A DNA stretch of 64,000 nucleotides from NCBI GenBank assembly GCA_963811365.1, contig CAWEQW010000008.1, positions 372,001-436,000 of the forward strand. The letters run 5' to 3'. A program made the translations under genes and the position numbers. The DNA is from CAWEQW01 sp963811365 (GTDB taxonomy: Bacteria > Actinomycetota > Actinomycetes > Propionibacteriales > Nocardioidaceae). Shown here one piece after another: positions 1 to 10,200 of this stretch. Within the stretch, counting starts at the first letter, position 1, and each line of letters starts with the position of its first letter. The notes under the pieces were generated by a model. It was given only the letters and a program-made list of their open reading frames with translations. It was not told where the DNA came from and did not search any database.

Positions 1-1432
1 ACTGTCCACCGGTCCCTCGCCGGTCGCCGGGGTCACCCCGGCCGCCGACATGGAGGACCTGCTCACCCCGGGCGGCGGCGCCACCGCGCTGCCGCGGTTC
101 CGGTCGCACGTCGCGCTCGGCAAGGCACTGCAGCAGCGTCTGGTCGCCTCGGGAGCGGCCACGAGGGCCGAGGCCGGCTCCGGGCTCTCCCAGCTCAAGC
201 TGCCGTTCAGCATCTCGGGCGTCAGCGGCGCCCGCCGGGTGGCCCAGGTCAGCAAGCTGTTCAAGCTGCCCAACCTCCGCTCGGTCCCCTCAGGCGGCGG
301 CTCGGCGCTCACCCCCGGCGACCCGAGTGGCATCTTCCCGGGCAGCAACCTGGCCGCCTCGATGTCGTACGGCGACGTCACCTCGGCCGGCATCGGGACG
401 ACCACCGCTGTGTGCGGTGACCAGGTGCTGGCGTTCGGCCACCCGTTCACCTTCACCGGGCCGTCCACGATGACGCTGCACACCGCGGACGCCCTGTACG
501 TCCAGGAGGACCCGACCCTCGCGCCGTTCAAGCTGGCGAACCTGACCGGCGAGGTCGGCGAGATCACCGGTGACCACCTGGCCGGCATCGACGGCGTGCT
601 CGGCATCGGCAAGGCGCCGACGCCGTGGGACGTGACCTCCACGGTCGGCCTGTCCGGCAGCGCCAAGCCGCCGCGCACCGGGACGACGCACATCACCGTG
701 CAGGACTACTTCTCGGACCTCGCGACCACCCACCTGCTCGCCGACCAGGACCGCGTGCTCGACAGCTACGGGAAGGGTGAGTCGACCCTCACCTGGACCA
801 TCACCGGGACCCGCGAGAACGGCACGCCGTTCACCCTGCACCGGACCGACAAGTACGCCGACTCCTACGACATCAGCTACGACACCGGCTTCGCGCTGTA
901 CGACGTGTTGAGCGCCCTGCAGTACAACCGGTTCGAGAACATCACGCTCACTGGCGTGACGACGAGCTCGACGATCTCACGGAACTACTCGCACTACTCG
1001 ATGCGCCGGCTGGAGCGGCTCACCGGCGGTGCGTGGCACCGGGTCAACCTCAACCGGACGATCCGGGCCCGGGTCGGCAAGGACATCAAGCTGCGCGTGA
1101 TGCTGGTCTCGGCCGACCACACCGACCACTGGAGGCGCGTCGACGTCCGGATGCCGGCGCACGCCCGGCATCGCTACGGCTACCTCGAGGTCTTCGGGGG
1201 CGGCAGCGGCCAGGGCGGCGACGGCTTCTACTACGGCCGCTCCGCGGCGGGCAGCTCGCCGTTCGACCAGCTGCTTGCCCGGCTGAACCACCGTCCGCAC
1301 AACACCCAGGTGGTCTCCGACGTCGTGATCCAGAACGACAACGGGCGGACGATCGCGCGGCGCGAGACACGGCACGACGTCGGCGACGTCGTGGGCGGGG
1401 ACTTCGAGGTCTCGGTGGTCGGCGTCCGCTGA
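1..1432 (+). CDS. SpoIVB/S55-peptidase-like secreted protein, 3' part
   Basis: The gene is open from the left edge and ends with TGA at 1430-1432, so the N-terminus lies outside the window. The visible part contains a GIGT block followed by a conserved AFGHPF segment and a GEVGEITGDHLAGIDG stretch. This arrangement is typical of the SpoIVB/S55 serine-peptidase family as found in actinobacterial secreted proteins. The catalytic serine motif of that family would lie upstream and cannot be checked. The C-terminal half (about residues 230-460) is a beta-rich region that I do not recognise. Two GC-rich hairpins follow the stop codon. The S55 relationship is fairly clear, but peptidase activity is not shown. 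Confidence 0.65.
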   Translation, partial: LSTGPSPVAGVTPAADMEDLLTPGGGATALPRFRSHVALGKALQQRLVASGAATRAEAGSGLSQLKLPFSISGVSGARRVAQVSKLFKLPNLRSVPSGGGSALTPGDPSGIFPGSNLAASMSYGDVTSAGIGTTTAVCGDQVLAFGHPFTFTGPSTMTLHTADALYVQEDPTLAPFKLANLTGEVGEITGDHLAGIDGVLGIGKAPTPWDVTSTVGLSGSAKPPRTGTTHITVQDYFSDLATTHLLADQDRVLDSYGKGESTLTWTITGTRENGTPFTLHRTDKYADSYDISYDTGFALYDVLSALQYNRFENITLTGVTTSSTISRNYSHYSMRRLERLTGGAWHRVNLNRTIRARVGKDIKLRVMLVSADHTDHWRRVDVRMPAHARHRYGYLEVFGGGSGQGGDGFYYGRSAAGSSPFDQLLARLNHRPHNTQVVSDVVIQNDNGRTIARRETRHDVGDVVGGDFEVSVVGVR

Positions 1433-1433
1433 C

Positions 1434-1509
1434 CCGGCGGGGGCCGCGGCCCCGCCGGAGGCGTTCGGCACCGCCTCGTGGGCCCGGGGACAACCGTTCC
1501 CGGGCCCAC
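1434..1509 (+). terminator. Double hairpin after the S55-like gene
   Basis: Directly after the stop codon, CCGGCGGGG (1434-1442) pairs with CCCCGCCGG (1450-1458). A second stem follows: GTGGGCCCGGG (1478-1488) pairs perfectly with CCCGGGCCCAC (1499-1509) around a 10-nt loop. There is no T tract, as is usual for high-GC actinobacterial terminators. Confidence 0.6.
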
Positions 1510-1605
1510 CGCCCTGTCGGGCGCATCGCGCGGCGGGTCACCGGGACCGGCGTGTTGAGATCCCCTCTTCCTGGGTAGTCCTCTCGGGAGAGGAAGTGGT
1601 CATCG

Positions 1606-2661
1606 GTGACGCTGAACGACTCCGCCGTGCTCGGCGGCCGCTACGCCCTGGCAGCGGTGCTGGGACGCGGCGGGATGGCAGACGTCTATCGCGCCGAGGA
1701 CCAGCTGCTCGAGCGGGACGTCGCCGTGAAGGTGCTGCGCGACAGCGCCGCGGACCCCGCCGGCGACGAGCGCTTCAGGGCAGAGGCCCGGACGCTGGCC
1801 GGGCTCGACCACCCGCACCTCGTCACCGTGCTGGACGCCGGCCGCGCCGAGATCGGGCCGTACCTCGTCCTGGAGCTGGTGAACGGCGCCAGCCTCTCGG
1901 CGATGCGCGGCACCGCCCTGGACCCGGCGACGGTCGCCGTGATGGGCCGCGACCTCGCCGACGCCCTGGCCTACGTGCACCGCCGCGGCATCGTGCACCG
2001 CGACATCAAGCCGGGCAACGTCCTCGTCGACCGGCAGGGACAGGTGCACCTCACCGACTTCGGCATCGCGCGGCTGCTCTCGGACGCCACCCGGCACACC
2101 GCCACCGGCGCCACGATCGGCACCGCCGCCTACCTCGCCCCCGAGCAGGTGCGCGGCGACCCGGTCTCCACGGCGGCCGACATCTACGCCCTCGGCCTCG
2201 TGCTGCTGGAGTCGCTCACCGGCCGGCGGACGTACACCGGAGCACCGATGGAGGCTGCCCTGGCCCGGCTCCACCGGGCGCCGCAGGTGCCGACCTCGCT
2301 GCCCGGTGCCTGGCGGGACCTGCTCGCCGGGATGACCACCTCCGACCCGGCCCAGCGGTCCACCGCGTTCGAGGTCACGCACCGGCTCGCCGCTCTGGCC
2401 AACGGTGAGCGCGACCTGGTCACCGTCACGCCCCGCCCCGCCCCGCCAACCGAGAAGCGGTCCGCACGACGCAGGCGACGGGCCGAACGCCGGGGACACC
2501 GTTCGCTCGGGGTGCTGCTCGCCGGAGTGGTCGCGGTGCTCGCCGTCGCGGTCGGAGCGCTGCTCGTCACCAGCGCCGGCGGTGGCGCCGACGTGCCGGA
2601 CAACGTCCCCTCGGACCTGCGACAGCCACTGACAGCCCTCCATGACGCGGTGAACGGGTGA
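1606..2661 (+). CDS. Membrane serine/threonine protein kinase
   Basis: This is a 351-aa PknB-like eukaryotic-type kinase. The glycine loop GRGGMADVY (about 20-28), the lysine of VAVKVL (K42), the catalytic loop HRDIKPGN (D133), the DFG motif (D151) and APEQVRG are all present, so it should be active. A basic stretch (about 285-300) precedes one membrane helix, leaving a short extracellular tail with no PASTA repeats. The GTG start at 1606 follows the purine-rich sequence GGGAGAGGAAG. Its stop overlaps the start of the next gene, a small lipoprotein, by 4 bp (GTGA). The two are probably co-translated, and the lipoprotein may take the place of the missing sensory domain. Confidence 0.9.
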   Translation: MTLNDSAVLGGRYALAAVLGRGGMADVYRAEDQLLERDVAVKVLRDSAADPAGDERFRAEARTLAGLDHPHLVTVLDAGRAEIGPYLVLELVNGASLSAMRGTALDPATVAVMGRDLADALAYVHRRGIVHRDIKPGNVLVDRQGQVHLTDFGIARLLSDATRHTATGATIGTAAYLAPEQVRGDPVSTAADIYALGLVLLESLTGRRTYTGAPMEAALARLHRAPQVPTSLPGAWRDLLAGMTTSDPAQRSTAFEVTHRLAALANGERDLVTVTPRPAPPTEKRSARRRRRAERRGHRSLGVLLAGVVAVLAVAVGALLVTSAGGGADVPDNVPSDLRQPLTALHDAVNG

Positions 2662-2954
2662 GAGCTCTGTGGGCCGCCCGCCGGCGGCTACCAGCCCTCG
2701 TCCTGCTCCCGAGCCTCGTGCTCGCGGGATGCGGCGTGGGCTCCTCGCCGGGCGAGTCCGTGCCGGCCCTCGAGGGCTCGCTGGTGCGCATCGACGACGC
2801 TGTCACGGCGCATGACTGGTCGTCGGCCCGTCGCCAGCTCGCAACCCTCATGTCCGAGACCCGGACCGCCGTACAGGCCGGCAAGCTGACGCCCCAGCAG
2901 GCCGACACGATCCGGCAGAAGGCCGCCGCGCTCCGGGCCCGGCTCCCGCGCTGA
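2658..2954 (+). CDS. Small lipoprotein coupled to a Ser/Thr kinase
   Basis: The protein has 98 aa. A basic N-terminus and hydrophobic stretch end in a lipobox (VLAGC, cysteine about residue 25), so the mature protein is predicted to be about 74 aa, anchored on the outer face of the membrane. The mature part has features of a short helical bundle: it is rich in Ala, Gln and Arg, with the segment KLTPQQADTIRQKAAALRARL near the end. I do not recognise a family. The GTG start overlaps the kinase stop codon, which fixes the start and suggests translational coupling. A role as sensor or partner of the kinase is an inference from position only. Confidence 0.75.
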   Translation: MRALWAARRRLPALVLLPSLVLAGCGVGSSPGESVPALEGSLVRIDDAVTAHDWSSARRQLATLMSETRTAVQAGKLTPQQADTIRQKAAALRARLPR

Positions 2955-3004
2955 ACCACCGGACGCGCGCATGGCGCGCCCACCGGGCGGGCACCAGCAG
3001 CAGC

Positions 3005-4633
3005 ATGACCGACGCAGCCACCCTGGCCGAGGCCCGGGACATCGCCCGCACATCCTTCGGCCACCGCAGCTTCATGCCGGGGCAGGAGGAGTCGGTCGCC
3101 GCGCTTCTCGACGGGCACGACGTGCTGCTGGTCGCGCCGACCGGAGCCGGGAAGAGCCTGGTGTACCAGGTCGCCGCGCTCGCGATCGAGGGGTGCACCG
3201 TCGTCGTGTCGCCGCTGCTCTCGTTGCAGCGCGACCAGATCGCGCACCTCCAGGACGACGGGATGACGAACGCCGGGCGGCTGTCGTCGGAGGAGACCGA
3301 GGAGCAGCGCGGCGACGTGCTGAGGCGGCTGCGCAGCGGCGAGCTGGAGTTCGTCTTCCTGTCCCCGGAGATGCTCGCCAACGACGAGGTCCGGCGCCAC
3401 GTCGTCGCCGCGGCACCGAGCCTGGTGGTCGTCGACGAGGCGCACTGCGTCTCGTCCTGGGGCCACGACTTCCGACCCGACTACCTGCGGCTCGGTGACT
3501 TCGTCGCCGATCTCGAGGAGGCCCGGGTCTGCGCGCTCACGGCGACGGCTGCTCCGCCGGTCCGCGAGGACATCGTGCACCGTCTGGGAATGCGCTCGGT
3601 CCGGGAGGTGGTGGCCGGGTTCGAGCGGCCGAACCTCGGGCTCGAGGTGGTCCGGTACGCCGACGCGGAGCACCAGCGGCGCAGCGTCCTCGAGCGCGCG
3701 TCGGCGGCCACCACAGAGGGGGCCGGCATCGTCTACTGCCGCACCCGGCGCGCCACCGACGAGTACGCCGACGCGCTGCGCGAGCGGGGAGTTCGCGCCG
3801 CCGCGTACCACGCCGGCAGGTCGGGCGCAGAGCGGCAGCGCGTGCACGAGGCGTTCATGGACGACGAGCTCGACGTGGTCGTCGCGACGTCGGCCTTCGG
3901 CATGGGGATCGACAAGCCCGACGTGCGGTTCGTGCACCACGCCCAGGTGCCGGAGTCCCCGGACACCTACTACCAGGAGGTGGGCAGGGCGGGTCGTGAC
4001 GGTGAGCCGGCTCAGGGAGTGCTGCACTACCGCGCCGAGGACCTGTCGCTGGGCCGGTTCTTCAGTCCCGGGGTGCCGCGCGATGAGGACGTCCGTGCGG
4101 TGGTGGGCCCCTGGCGCGCGGGGGCTCGGACATCGGCGGGACTGCGCCGGGCCTCCGGCCTGTCGGGGCGGGCTGCGCAGCGGATCGCGAACCTCCTCGA
4201 CGACGTCGCCGCGAGCGCGTCGGCGAGCCGTCGCGGCCGACTCGACGACGAGGCGCTCGTCGAGGCGGTCCGGTCGCGCGCCGAGGACCACCGCTCCTTC
4301 GAGCGGTCGCGGGTGGAGATGATGCGCGGGTACGCCGAGGCGCGGCGGTGCCGCACCCAGTTCCTCGTCGCCTACTTCGGCGAGCACCTCGACGAGCCGT
4401 GCGGTCGCTGCGACGTGTGCCTGTCCGGCGAGGTCCAGCCGGCAGCCGCCGCTGCCGGGACCGCGCCCGACGGTCCGCTGGCCCTCGACAGCCGGCTGAC
4501 CCACGACGAGTTCGGAGCCGGCACCGTGATCGAGGTCGAGGAGGGGCGGGTGACCGTGCTGTTCGACGAGGTCGGCTACCGGACCCTGGCCACGAAGGTG
4601 CTGCTCGACAAGGACCTGGTCGAGCCCGCCTGA
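3005..4633 (+). CDS. recQ: RecQ-family ATP-dependent DNA helicase
   Basis: This is a 542-aa superfamily 2 helicase. Motif 0/I is present as FMPGQEESV and APTGAGKS, motif II as VVDEAHCVSSWGHDFRP (the RecQ form of DEAH), and motifs V-VI as ATSAFGMGIDKPDVRFVHH and YYQEVGRAGRDG. The zinc-binding block is partly visible as RRCRTQFLVAYFGE with CGRCDVC. No HRDC domain is seen. After the zinc region there is a short domain (about 480-540, THDEFGAGTVIEVEEGRVTV) like the tail found on other actinobacterial RecQ proteins. It unwinds DNA 3'-5' in recombination and repair in this family. A hairpin follows at 4652-4721. Confidence 0.9.
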   Translation: MTDAATLAEARDIARTSFGHRSFMPGQEESVAALLDGHDVLLVAPTGAGKSLVYQVAALAIEGCTVVVSPLLSLQRDQIAHLQDDGMTNAGRLSSEETEEQRGDVLRRLRSGELEFVFLSPEMLANDEVRRHVVAAAPSLVVVDEAHCVSSWGHDFRPDYLRLGDFVADLEEARVCALTATAAPPVREDIVHRLGMRSVREVVAGFERPNLGLEVVRYADAEHQRRSVLERASAATTEGAGIVYCRTRRATDEYADALRERGVRAAAYHAGRSGAERQRVHEAFMDDELDVVVATSAFGMGIDKPDVRFVHHAQVPESPDTYYQEVGRAGRDGEPAQGVLHYRAEDLSLGRFFSPGVPRDEDVRAVVGPWRAGARTSAGLRRASGLSGRAAQRIANLLDDVAASASASRRGRLDDEALVEAVRSRAEDHRSFERSRVEMMRGYAEARRCRTQFLVAYFGEHLDEPCGRCDVCLSGEVQPAAAAAGTAPDGPLALDSRLTHDEFGAGTVIEVEEGRVTVLFDEVGYRTLATKVLLDKDLVEPA

Positions 4634-4651
4634 CGCTCGTTCGACCGTTCG

Positions 4652-4721
4652 GACCGGCACTCGGCGGGAAGCGTGCCACCGCTCCGCGGGGGCCGGGCCG
4701 GGGGCCTGTCGAGTGCCGGTC
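4652..4721 (+). terminator. Inverted repeat after recQ
   Basis: GACCGGCACTCG (4652-4663) and CGAGTGCCGGTC (4710-4721) form a perfect 12-bp stem. The 46-nt loop is itself very G/C-rich. It lies just downstream of the recQ stop, consistent with a terminator, but the long loop makes this uncertain. Confidence 0.4.
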
Positions 4722-4750
4722 GGAGTGGTCGCTGCAACCGGCCACACGGC

Positions 4751-4756
4751 TAGTCT
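4751..4756 (+). promoter_or_regulatory. Leaderless-type -10 box of the DUF72 gene
   Basis: TAGTCT ends 7 nt before a GTG start at 4764, and no Shine-Dalgarno sequence precedes that GTG. This spacing puts the predicted transcription start at the start codon itself. Confidence 0.55.
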
Positions 4757-4763
4757 CGGCGGG

Positions 4764-5594
4764 GTGGGGAGCATCCGGATCGGCATCTCAGGCTGGACGT
4801 ACGCCGGGTGGCGCGGCGACTTCTACCCGCGTGGCCTGGCTCACCGGCGCGAGCTGGCGTACGCCGCCGAGCGGCTGACCTCGATCGAGATCAACGGCTC
4901 GTTCTACTCCCTGCAGCGCCCCTCGTCGTACGCCCGGTGGCGCACGGAGACGCCGGACGACTTCGTGTTCGCGGTCAAGGGCGGGCGGTTCATCACGCAC
5001 ATGAAGCGGCTGGTCGACGTGGACGCACCGCTGGCCAACTTCTTCGCCTCGGGGGTGCTCGCCCTGGGTGAGAAGCTGGGACCGGTGCTGTGGCAGCTGC
5101 CCGAGCGGCTCGCCTTCGACCCCGGCGTCCTCGAGGAGTTCCTCGCCCGGCTGCCACGGACCACCGGGGAGGCGGCGGTGCTCGCCGCCCGCCACGACAG
5201 CCGGCTGTCCGGCGACCGGGTGCTGACCGAGGCGGCGCTCGACCTACCGATCCGGCACGCCGTCGAGCCGCGCAGCCGCACCTTCGACGACGAGCGGTTC
5301 TTCGAGATCCTGCGTCGCCAGGAGGTGGCCTGCGTGCTCGCGGACACCGCAGGGCGCTGGCCCACGCTCGACCGGACGACGAGCGACCTCACCTACCTGC
5401 GGCTGCACGGCGACGCCGAGCTGTACACGAGCGGCTACAGTGCCGAGGCGCTCGACCGGTGGGCAGCGCGGTGCACCGCGTGGGCCGCCGACGGGCAGGA
5501 CGTGTTCGTCTACTTCGACAACGACGTCAAGGGGTTCGCTCCGCACGACGCGGAGGCGCTGATCGCCCGGACGTCCCCAGCGCCGACGTTCTGA
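4764..5594 (+). CDS. DUF72 family protein
   Basis: The protein has 276 aa and a TIM-barrel-like DUF72 fold. The N-terminal IGISGWTYAGWRGDFYP and EINGSFYSLQ blocks, the VKGGRFITHMKRL segment and the C-terminal YFDNDVKGFAPHDA block are diagnostic. An upstream in-frame start at 4713 would add 17 residues. I prefer GTG 4764 because the family begins at the IRIGISGWTY strand and a TAGTCT box sits 7 nt before it. The biochemical function of DUF72 is unknown. The gene converges on the LCP gene, with only 7 bp between the two stop codons. Confidence 0.85.
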   Translation: MGSIRIGISGWTYAGWRGDFYPRGLAHRRELAYAAERLTSIEINGSFYSLQRPSSYARWRTETPDDFVFAVKGGRFITHMKRLVDVDAPLANFFASGVLALGEKLGPVLWQLPERLAFDPGVLEEFLARLPRTTGEAAVLAARHDSRLSGDRVLTEAALDLPIRHAVEPRSRTFDDERFFEILRRQEVACVLADTAGRWPTLDRTTSDLTYLRLHGDAELYTSGYSAEALDRWAARCTAWAADGQDVFVYFDNDVKGFAPHDAEALIARTSPAPTF

Positions 5595-5601
5595 GCCCAG
5601 G

Positions 5602-7137
5602 TCAGGACAGCGGGTGGTACCCGCACGGGTCGCTCAGGGAGACCGGCTGGCCGGGCCCCTTCGGGGTCGAGGTGGGCGGCGTGCCCGGGGTAGGTCCGTC
5701 GTGCTTGGTGTGGTGCGGCGGCTTCAGGGCGCGTCGCACCACGGAGTGCATCCACGCGAAGTCCGGGTCGGCCGAGGAGAACCGGGCGGAGGGCTCGAAG
5801 ACGATGGAGCGCATGCCGGAGGCCTTCACCTTCGCCGCCAGGTCGACGAACGCCGGGAGCAGCGTGTTCGGGATGTCGGTGCGCATGATCCGCTTCCCGG
5901 TGGCGGCCAGAGCCTGGTAGCGCTGCAGCAGGCGCACGGGCTTCGCCTCGTCGACGATCGCGTTGACCATGCACCGCTGCCGCTCCATCCGCGCGAAGTC
6001 GTCGGAGCCATAGCGCCCCCGCGAGAACCAGAGCGCCTGCTGCCCGTTCAGCCGCTGCGCCGGACCCGGTTTGAGGTAGGAGTCCGGCGGGATGCCGAGG
6101 TCGGTGTTGCCGCCGATCGGCACCGGCTGGTTGATGTTGACCGTCACCCCGCCCATCGCGTTGACGATCTGCCGGAAGCCCGCGAGGTTGACCAGCAGGT
6201 AGTAGTCGACGTGCGTGCCGAGCGTCCCCTCGACCGCCTGCTTCAGCGCGTCGGCGCCCTCGTTCGTGCTGTGGCCGAGCACACCGGGGTGCAGCATCGG
6301 CACCATCCGGTAGACGGCGTTGAGCATCCAGTTGCCGTCGTCGCCAGGTCCGGTGAAGCCGTGCGGGTAGATCGCGGCCAGAGGCGAGCCCTTCGGGAAC
6401 GGTGCGTTCATCAGGTTGCGCGGGAGGCTGAACAGCACGGTGTGCCCGGTCCGGACGTCCGTGCTCGCCAGGATCATCGAGTCCGTGCGGATGCCCATCC
6501 GGTGCACGCCTCCGTCACCCCCGAGGAGCAGCACGTTGACCCGGCGACGGCCGCCCCACGGGTCCGCCTGCGTGACGTGCTCGGGAACCGTGGCGCTCCG
6601 GTTGTGCCGGAAGACGGTGTTCACGAGGTCCGCCTGCACGGTGGCGTAGCGGGCGGCGAGCGCGACAGGCGCAGCGACCGCCAGGCACAGCACGGCGACG
6701 AAGGCCACCCCGCCGACGCGCTGGAGCGTCGAGGCCTCCCGGGGACGCGCGAGCAGGTACGTCGCGACCACGACGCACACCCACGCCAGCAGCAGTGCGG
6801 CGGCGAGGACCGCGGCGACGTGCAGCCGGGCCGGGTCGAAGACCGTGCTCAGCGCGGCGCGCGGTCCGCGCATCACCACCACGGCGGCGAGTGCCGCGAT
6901 CAGCACGGCGGGCAGCAGCACCGCCACGCCGAGCACCCGCCGACCGGTCCACAGGAACCCCGCGCCCGGGAGGGCGGCACCGAGCGTGGTGACTCCCAGC
7001 GTTCCGGGGAGTCCCCGCGCCCGGCGGTGCGCCGGGCGACGGCGCCGGCCGCCTTGCGGTCGATCCTCGCGGGGTCGACCGCTCGGCTGCCGGGCGCCGT
7101 CGGGCGTAGGATCCGACGACTCGGGCCTGCTTCTCAT
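5602..7137 (-). CDS. LCP (LytR-CpsA-Psr) family cell-wall glycopolymer ligase
   Basis: The protein has 511 aa. A basic cytoplasmic N-terminus is followed by about four hydrophobic helices (residues 50-175) and an extracellular LCP domain (about 195-420). Motifs seen include VNVLLLGGDGG, RTDSMILAS (the family's Asp/Arg lipid-phosphate site), LFSLPRNL and the GGVTVNINQPV strand. LCP proteins transfer lipid-linked glycopolymers such as teichoic acid or arabinogalactan-type polymers onto peptidoglycan. The start at 7137 has the SD GAGAGG 5 nt upstream; GTG 7140 is a weaker alternative. Having several helices before the LCP domain, rather than one, is a variation within the family. Confidence 0.88.
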   Translation of the reverse strand: MRSRPESSDPTPDGARQPSGRPREDRPQGGRRRRPAHRRARGLPGTLGVTTLGAALPGAGFLWTGRRVLGVAVLLPAVLIAALAAVVVMRGPRAALSTVFDPARLHVAAVLAAALLLAWVCVVVATYLLARPREASTLQRVGGVAFVAVLCLAVAAPVALAARYATVQADLVNTVFRHNRSATVPEHVTQADPWGGRRRVNVLLLGGDGGVHRMGIRTDSMILASTDVRTGHTVLFSLPRNLMNAPFPKGSPLAAIYPHGFTGPGDDGNWMLNAVYRMVPMLHPGVLGHSTNEGADALKQAVEGTLGTHVDYYLLVNLAGFRQIVNAMGGVTVNINQPVPIGGNTDLGIPPDSYLKPGPAQRLNGQQALWFSRGRYGSDDFARMERQRCMVNAIVDEAKPVRLLQRYQALAATGKRIMRTDIPNTLLPAFVDLAAKVKASGMRSIVFEPSARFSSADPDFAWMHSVVRRALKPPHHTKHDGPTPGTPPTSTPKGPGQPVSLSDPCGYHPLS

Positions 7138-7237
7138 CACGACCTCTCGGCGGCTTCGACCCGCCCGGAAGGAACGGGCGGCACTCGATTATGACCGAGA
7201 CCTCGCGCGAGCGCGTACAGGGCCGTCTCCGGGGGCG

Positions 7238-10200
7238 TCACCGCGCCGGCACGTCGATCGCCTGCACCCCTCCCGAGCGCGCCACGAACGAGATCAGCAC
7301 CCGGCCGTCCGCACGCAGCCGCTGCGCCTCCGCGGCGGTGACCCGGAGCACGGAGTGCTGTACCCCCGGTCGCACCTTGAGCGACGAGCGACCCACCCGG
7401 TGCCCGGACATGTCCGGGGCCCACGGCGGCGTGCCGCCGTCGGACACCGCGCACGGCGTCATGCCGTAGTCCGGTGGCGGGTCCGCCTGCGGCGAGCACG
7501 AGGTCCTCCACACCGGCACGTAGCCGATCGGGCCGGCCCAGGCGAACAGCCGGGCCTTGCCGTGGCCCCGCGAGCGCAGCGTGACAGCGACGCTGGTGCG
7601 GCCGATCTTCGCTCGGGAGACGAACGCGATCCTCCGGTCGGGCGCCACCGGGTCGCGCCCGGCGATCGGCACCCCGTTGCGCGCCGACTGCCAGATGGTC
7701 TGCGGCGACACGGTCCCGTCGAGGTTCGGATGGCCCACCTCGGGCGGTGCTGCCGTGGCCGGCCGGCCGGCGGGCGGCGCATACCCGGGCAGCGTCGCCA
7801 GCCCCCAGCGGTACGGGTCGGACTGGACGCTGTTGAACGCCGACCAGCCCAGCCGGGTGCTCGCGTCGATGTGCCGCAGCGTGGTCGTCCCGGCCGCCGA
7901 CGTGTCGTCGTTGTCGTACGGCGTGATGTCGAAGGCCATCCGCTGCGGGTCCACCGCCGCCGGGAGGTCGGCCATCGGGATCTTCACCTCGAGGGCGTAG
8001 CCGCCCCCTGCGTAGGCGTGGTCGGTGGTGGTGCTGTTGTCGCCGACCCAGGTCGCCGACGACGCCACCTCGACGCCCGGCGCGTTGGGGGCTCCGACGA
8101 CGGTGCTGGCCAGCGGTCCGGTGGCGTACCCCTGGTGGTTGTCGGCGTCGCGCTCCCAGCACGGCCCGTTCACGCCGTTGCCGTTGGAGCCGGCCGGGTC
8201 GTCGGTGTACGGGAACACCCCCAGCTTGAAGGTGCTGGCGGTGTCCATGGCGTCCTGCGAGGCGTTGCCGCGCGGGTCCACCATGATCTCCACGGAGTCG
8301 GCGAGCCAGTGCGCGATGCACTCCCTGGGGGTCACGGCGTAGGACTGGTAGTCGTCGCGGACGTGGACGTAGAAGTACAGGGCGTCGGCGTGCCAGGCCA
8401 CCTTGGCCCAGCTGCCCTCGCCGCCCGACGACGTGCCGCAGTCGGCGCTCCCGGTGCAGCCGCCGGCGCCCTGCCAGATCCGGCCGAGGTCGAGCCGGGG
8501 TCCGGAGTACTCGCCGGGGCCCTCCTGGGCGTCGACCGACGGCGCCGCCGGGGCCTGGGATATCTGCGTCGTCGGGACGAGCGAGACGTGCAGCACCTCC
8601 TGGCTGGACGCCGCGGGCTCGGAGGACGTCGTGGTGATCGGCACCTCGAGCGCGACGTCGTCGGGCAGGGTGGTGTCCGTGCTGGTCACCTGGAACGTCA
8701 CCGTGGTGCTCGCACCGGGTGAGAGCGGGCCGTAGGAGAGGCTCGTCCGGTCCGCGTGCAGGCCGGCGGGCAGCTCCAGGCCGACCGTGCCGCTCTGCGG
8801 GACGTCCGAGCGGTTCTGCAGGTCCACCGGGACGGCCGCGGTGCGGCCCAGCCCGATGGACAGCACGGCGTCGGAGCTGCCGAGCCGCTTGGCCTGCGGC
8901 GCACGCTGGTCGAGCCAGCGGTCGTACTCCGCCCACTTGCCCCACCGGTGGAACCGGCCCTCGACGCGCGGCACGACGCGCACGACTCCGTCGGTGTAGC
9001 CGGTGTGGCCGCCGGTGCTGACGCGGGCCGCGATCCGCACGTCGTGGCCGGGCGCGGCGTCGGCCGGCGGGGTCACCGTGAACGGCACGGTCGTCGTGTC
9101 GGCCTCGCCCACAGGGCCGATGCGGTCCGGACCCGCCACGGTCCAGCCGTCCGGAACCGTCAGGCGCACGGTGCCCGCGGGCAGCGTGCCGTGGCCCGAC
9201 CGGAGGTGCAGGGTCGCCTGGAACGGCACCCCGGGGGCGTTCGAGAACTGCGAGAAGGTGAGGTACTCCAGGGTGCCCAGCGGGAGACCGCCCGGGTCCG
9301 GCCGGCTCGCCCCGGCGAGGACGGCGTCGTCGCCTCCGGCGAGCGGGTTGGGAGCGCCGTCGGCGGCCAGGTTCGGCTGGAACGGCACGAACGACTCAGT
9401 GAGCCCGAACCGCGAGCAGCCGGGCTTCGAGACGCCCTGGTACATGACCCGGCTCTGGGTCGGGTACGCCGACCGTCCCTCGTCGGCGACCTGCTGCCAG
9501 ATCTTGGGGGTCCCGGCCGGCTGCCCCTGCACGTTGCCGGCCGGCCAGTCGTACGGCGAGTCGTAGCCGGTCCACACCCCCGCGACGGCGTCGAGGTTCG
9601 AGGAGTCGGGGACGAAACCCGTCGTACAGTTCGGGGACACGGTGGTGCCTCCGGTGCCCGCGGTGCTGCCGCCGGAGTAGACCTTCTTGACCTGCCAGGT
9701 GCTCAGCGCGTGCGGTCCGCGCAGCTGGTCGGGGAACATCGACGGGTCCGCTGCGGCCCGCACGCCCTCCCACACCAGTCGACCGGCCTCCTGGTGGTTG
9801 CCGTGCCCCGCTGCCAGGCTCGGCGTCCACCCGATGAACACGTCGGGCTGGGTCGTCCGGATGACCCGGGTGACCCGGCGCAGCGTCTCGGGCTGGTCCC
9901 AGATCTTCTCGGTCAGCGGCGCGCTCTGGTTGTAGAAGAAGTCCACCCGGTCGAGGTAGAACAGGTCGACCGTGCCCGAGCGGTAGTGCGCGACCCGGTC
10001 CTCGTTCTCGCGACGCAGCCCCAGAGCGGGCCCCGTCTCGGGTCCGGTGGCGTTGCCGCCGCCCTCCCCGCGGGTGACCTGGATGATGCCGCACCTGGTG
10101 CCGTAGCGCTGGTGCCACACCCCGCAGGGACCGATGATGCTCGTGTCGTCGTCGGGGTGCGCCCACTCCCCCATCACGTTGATCTTGGTCGACCGCGGTG

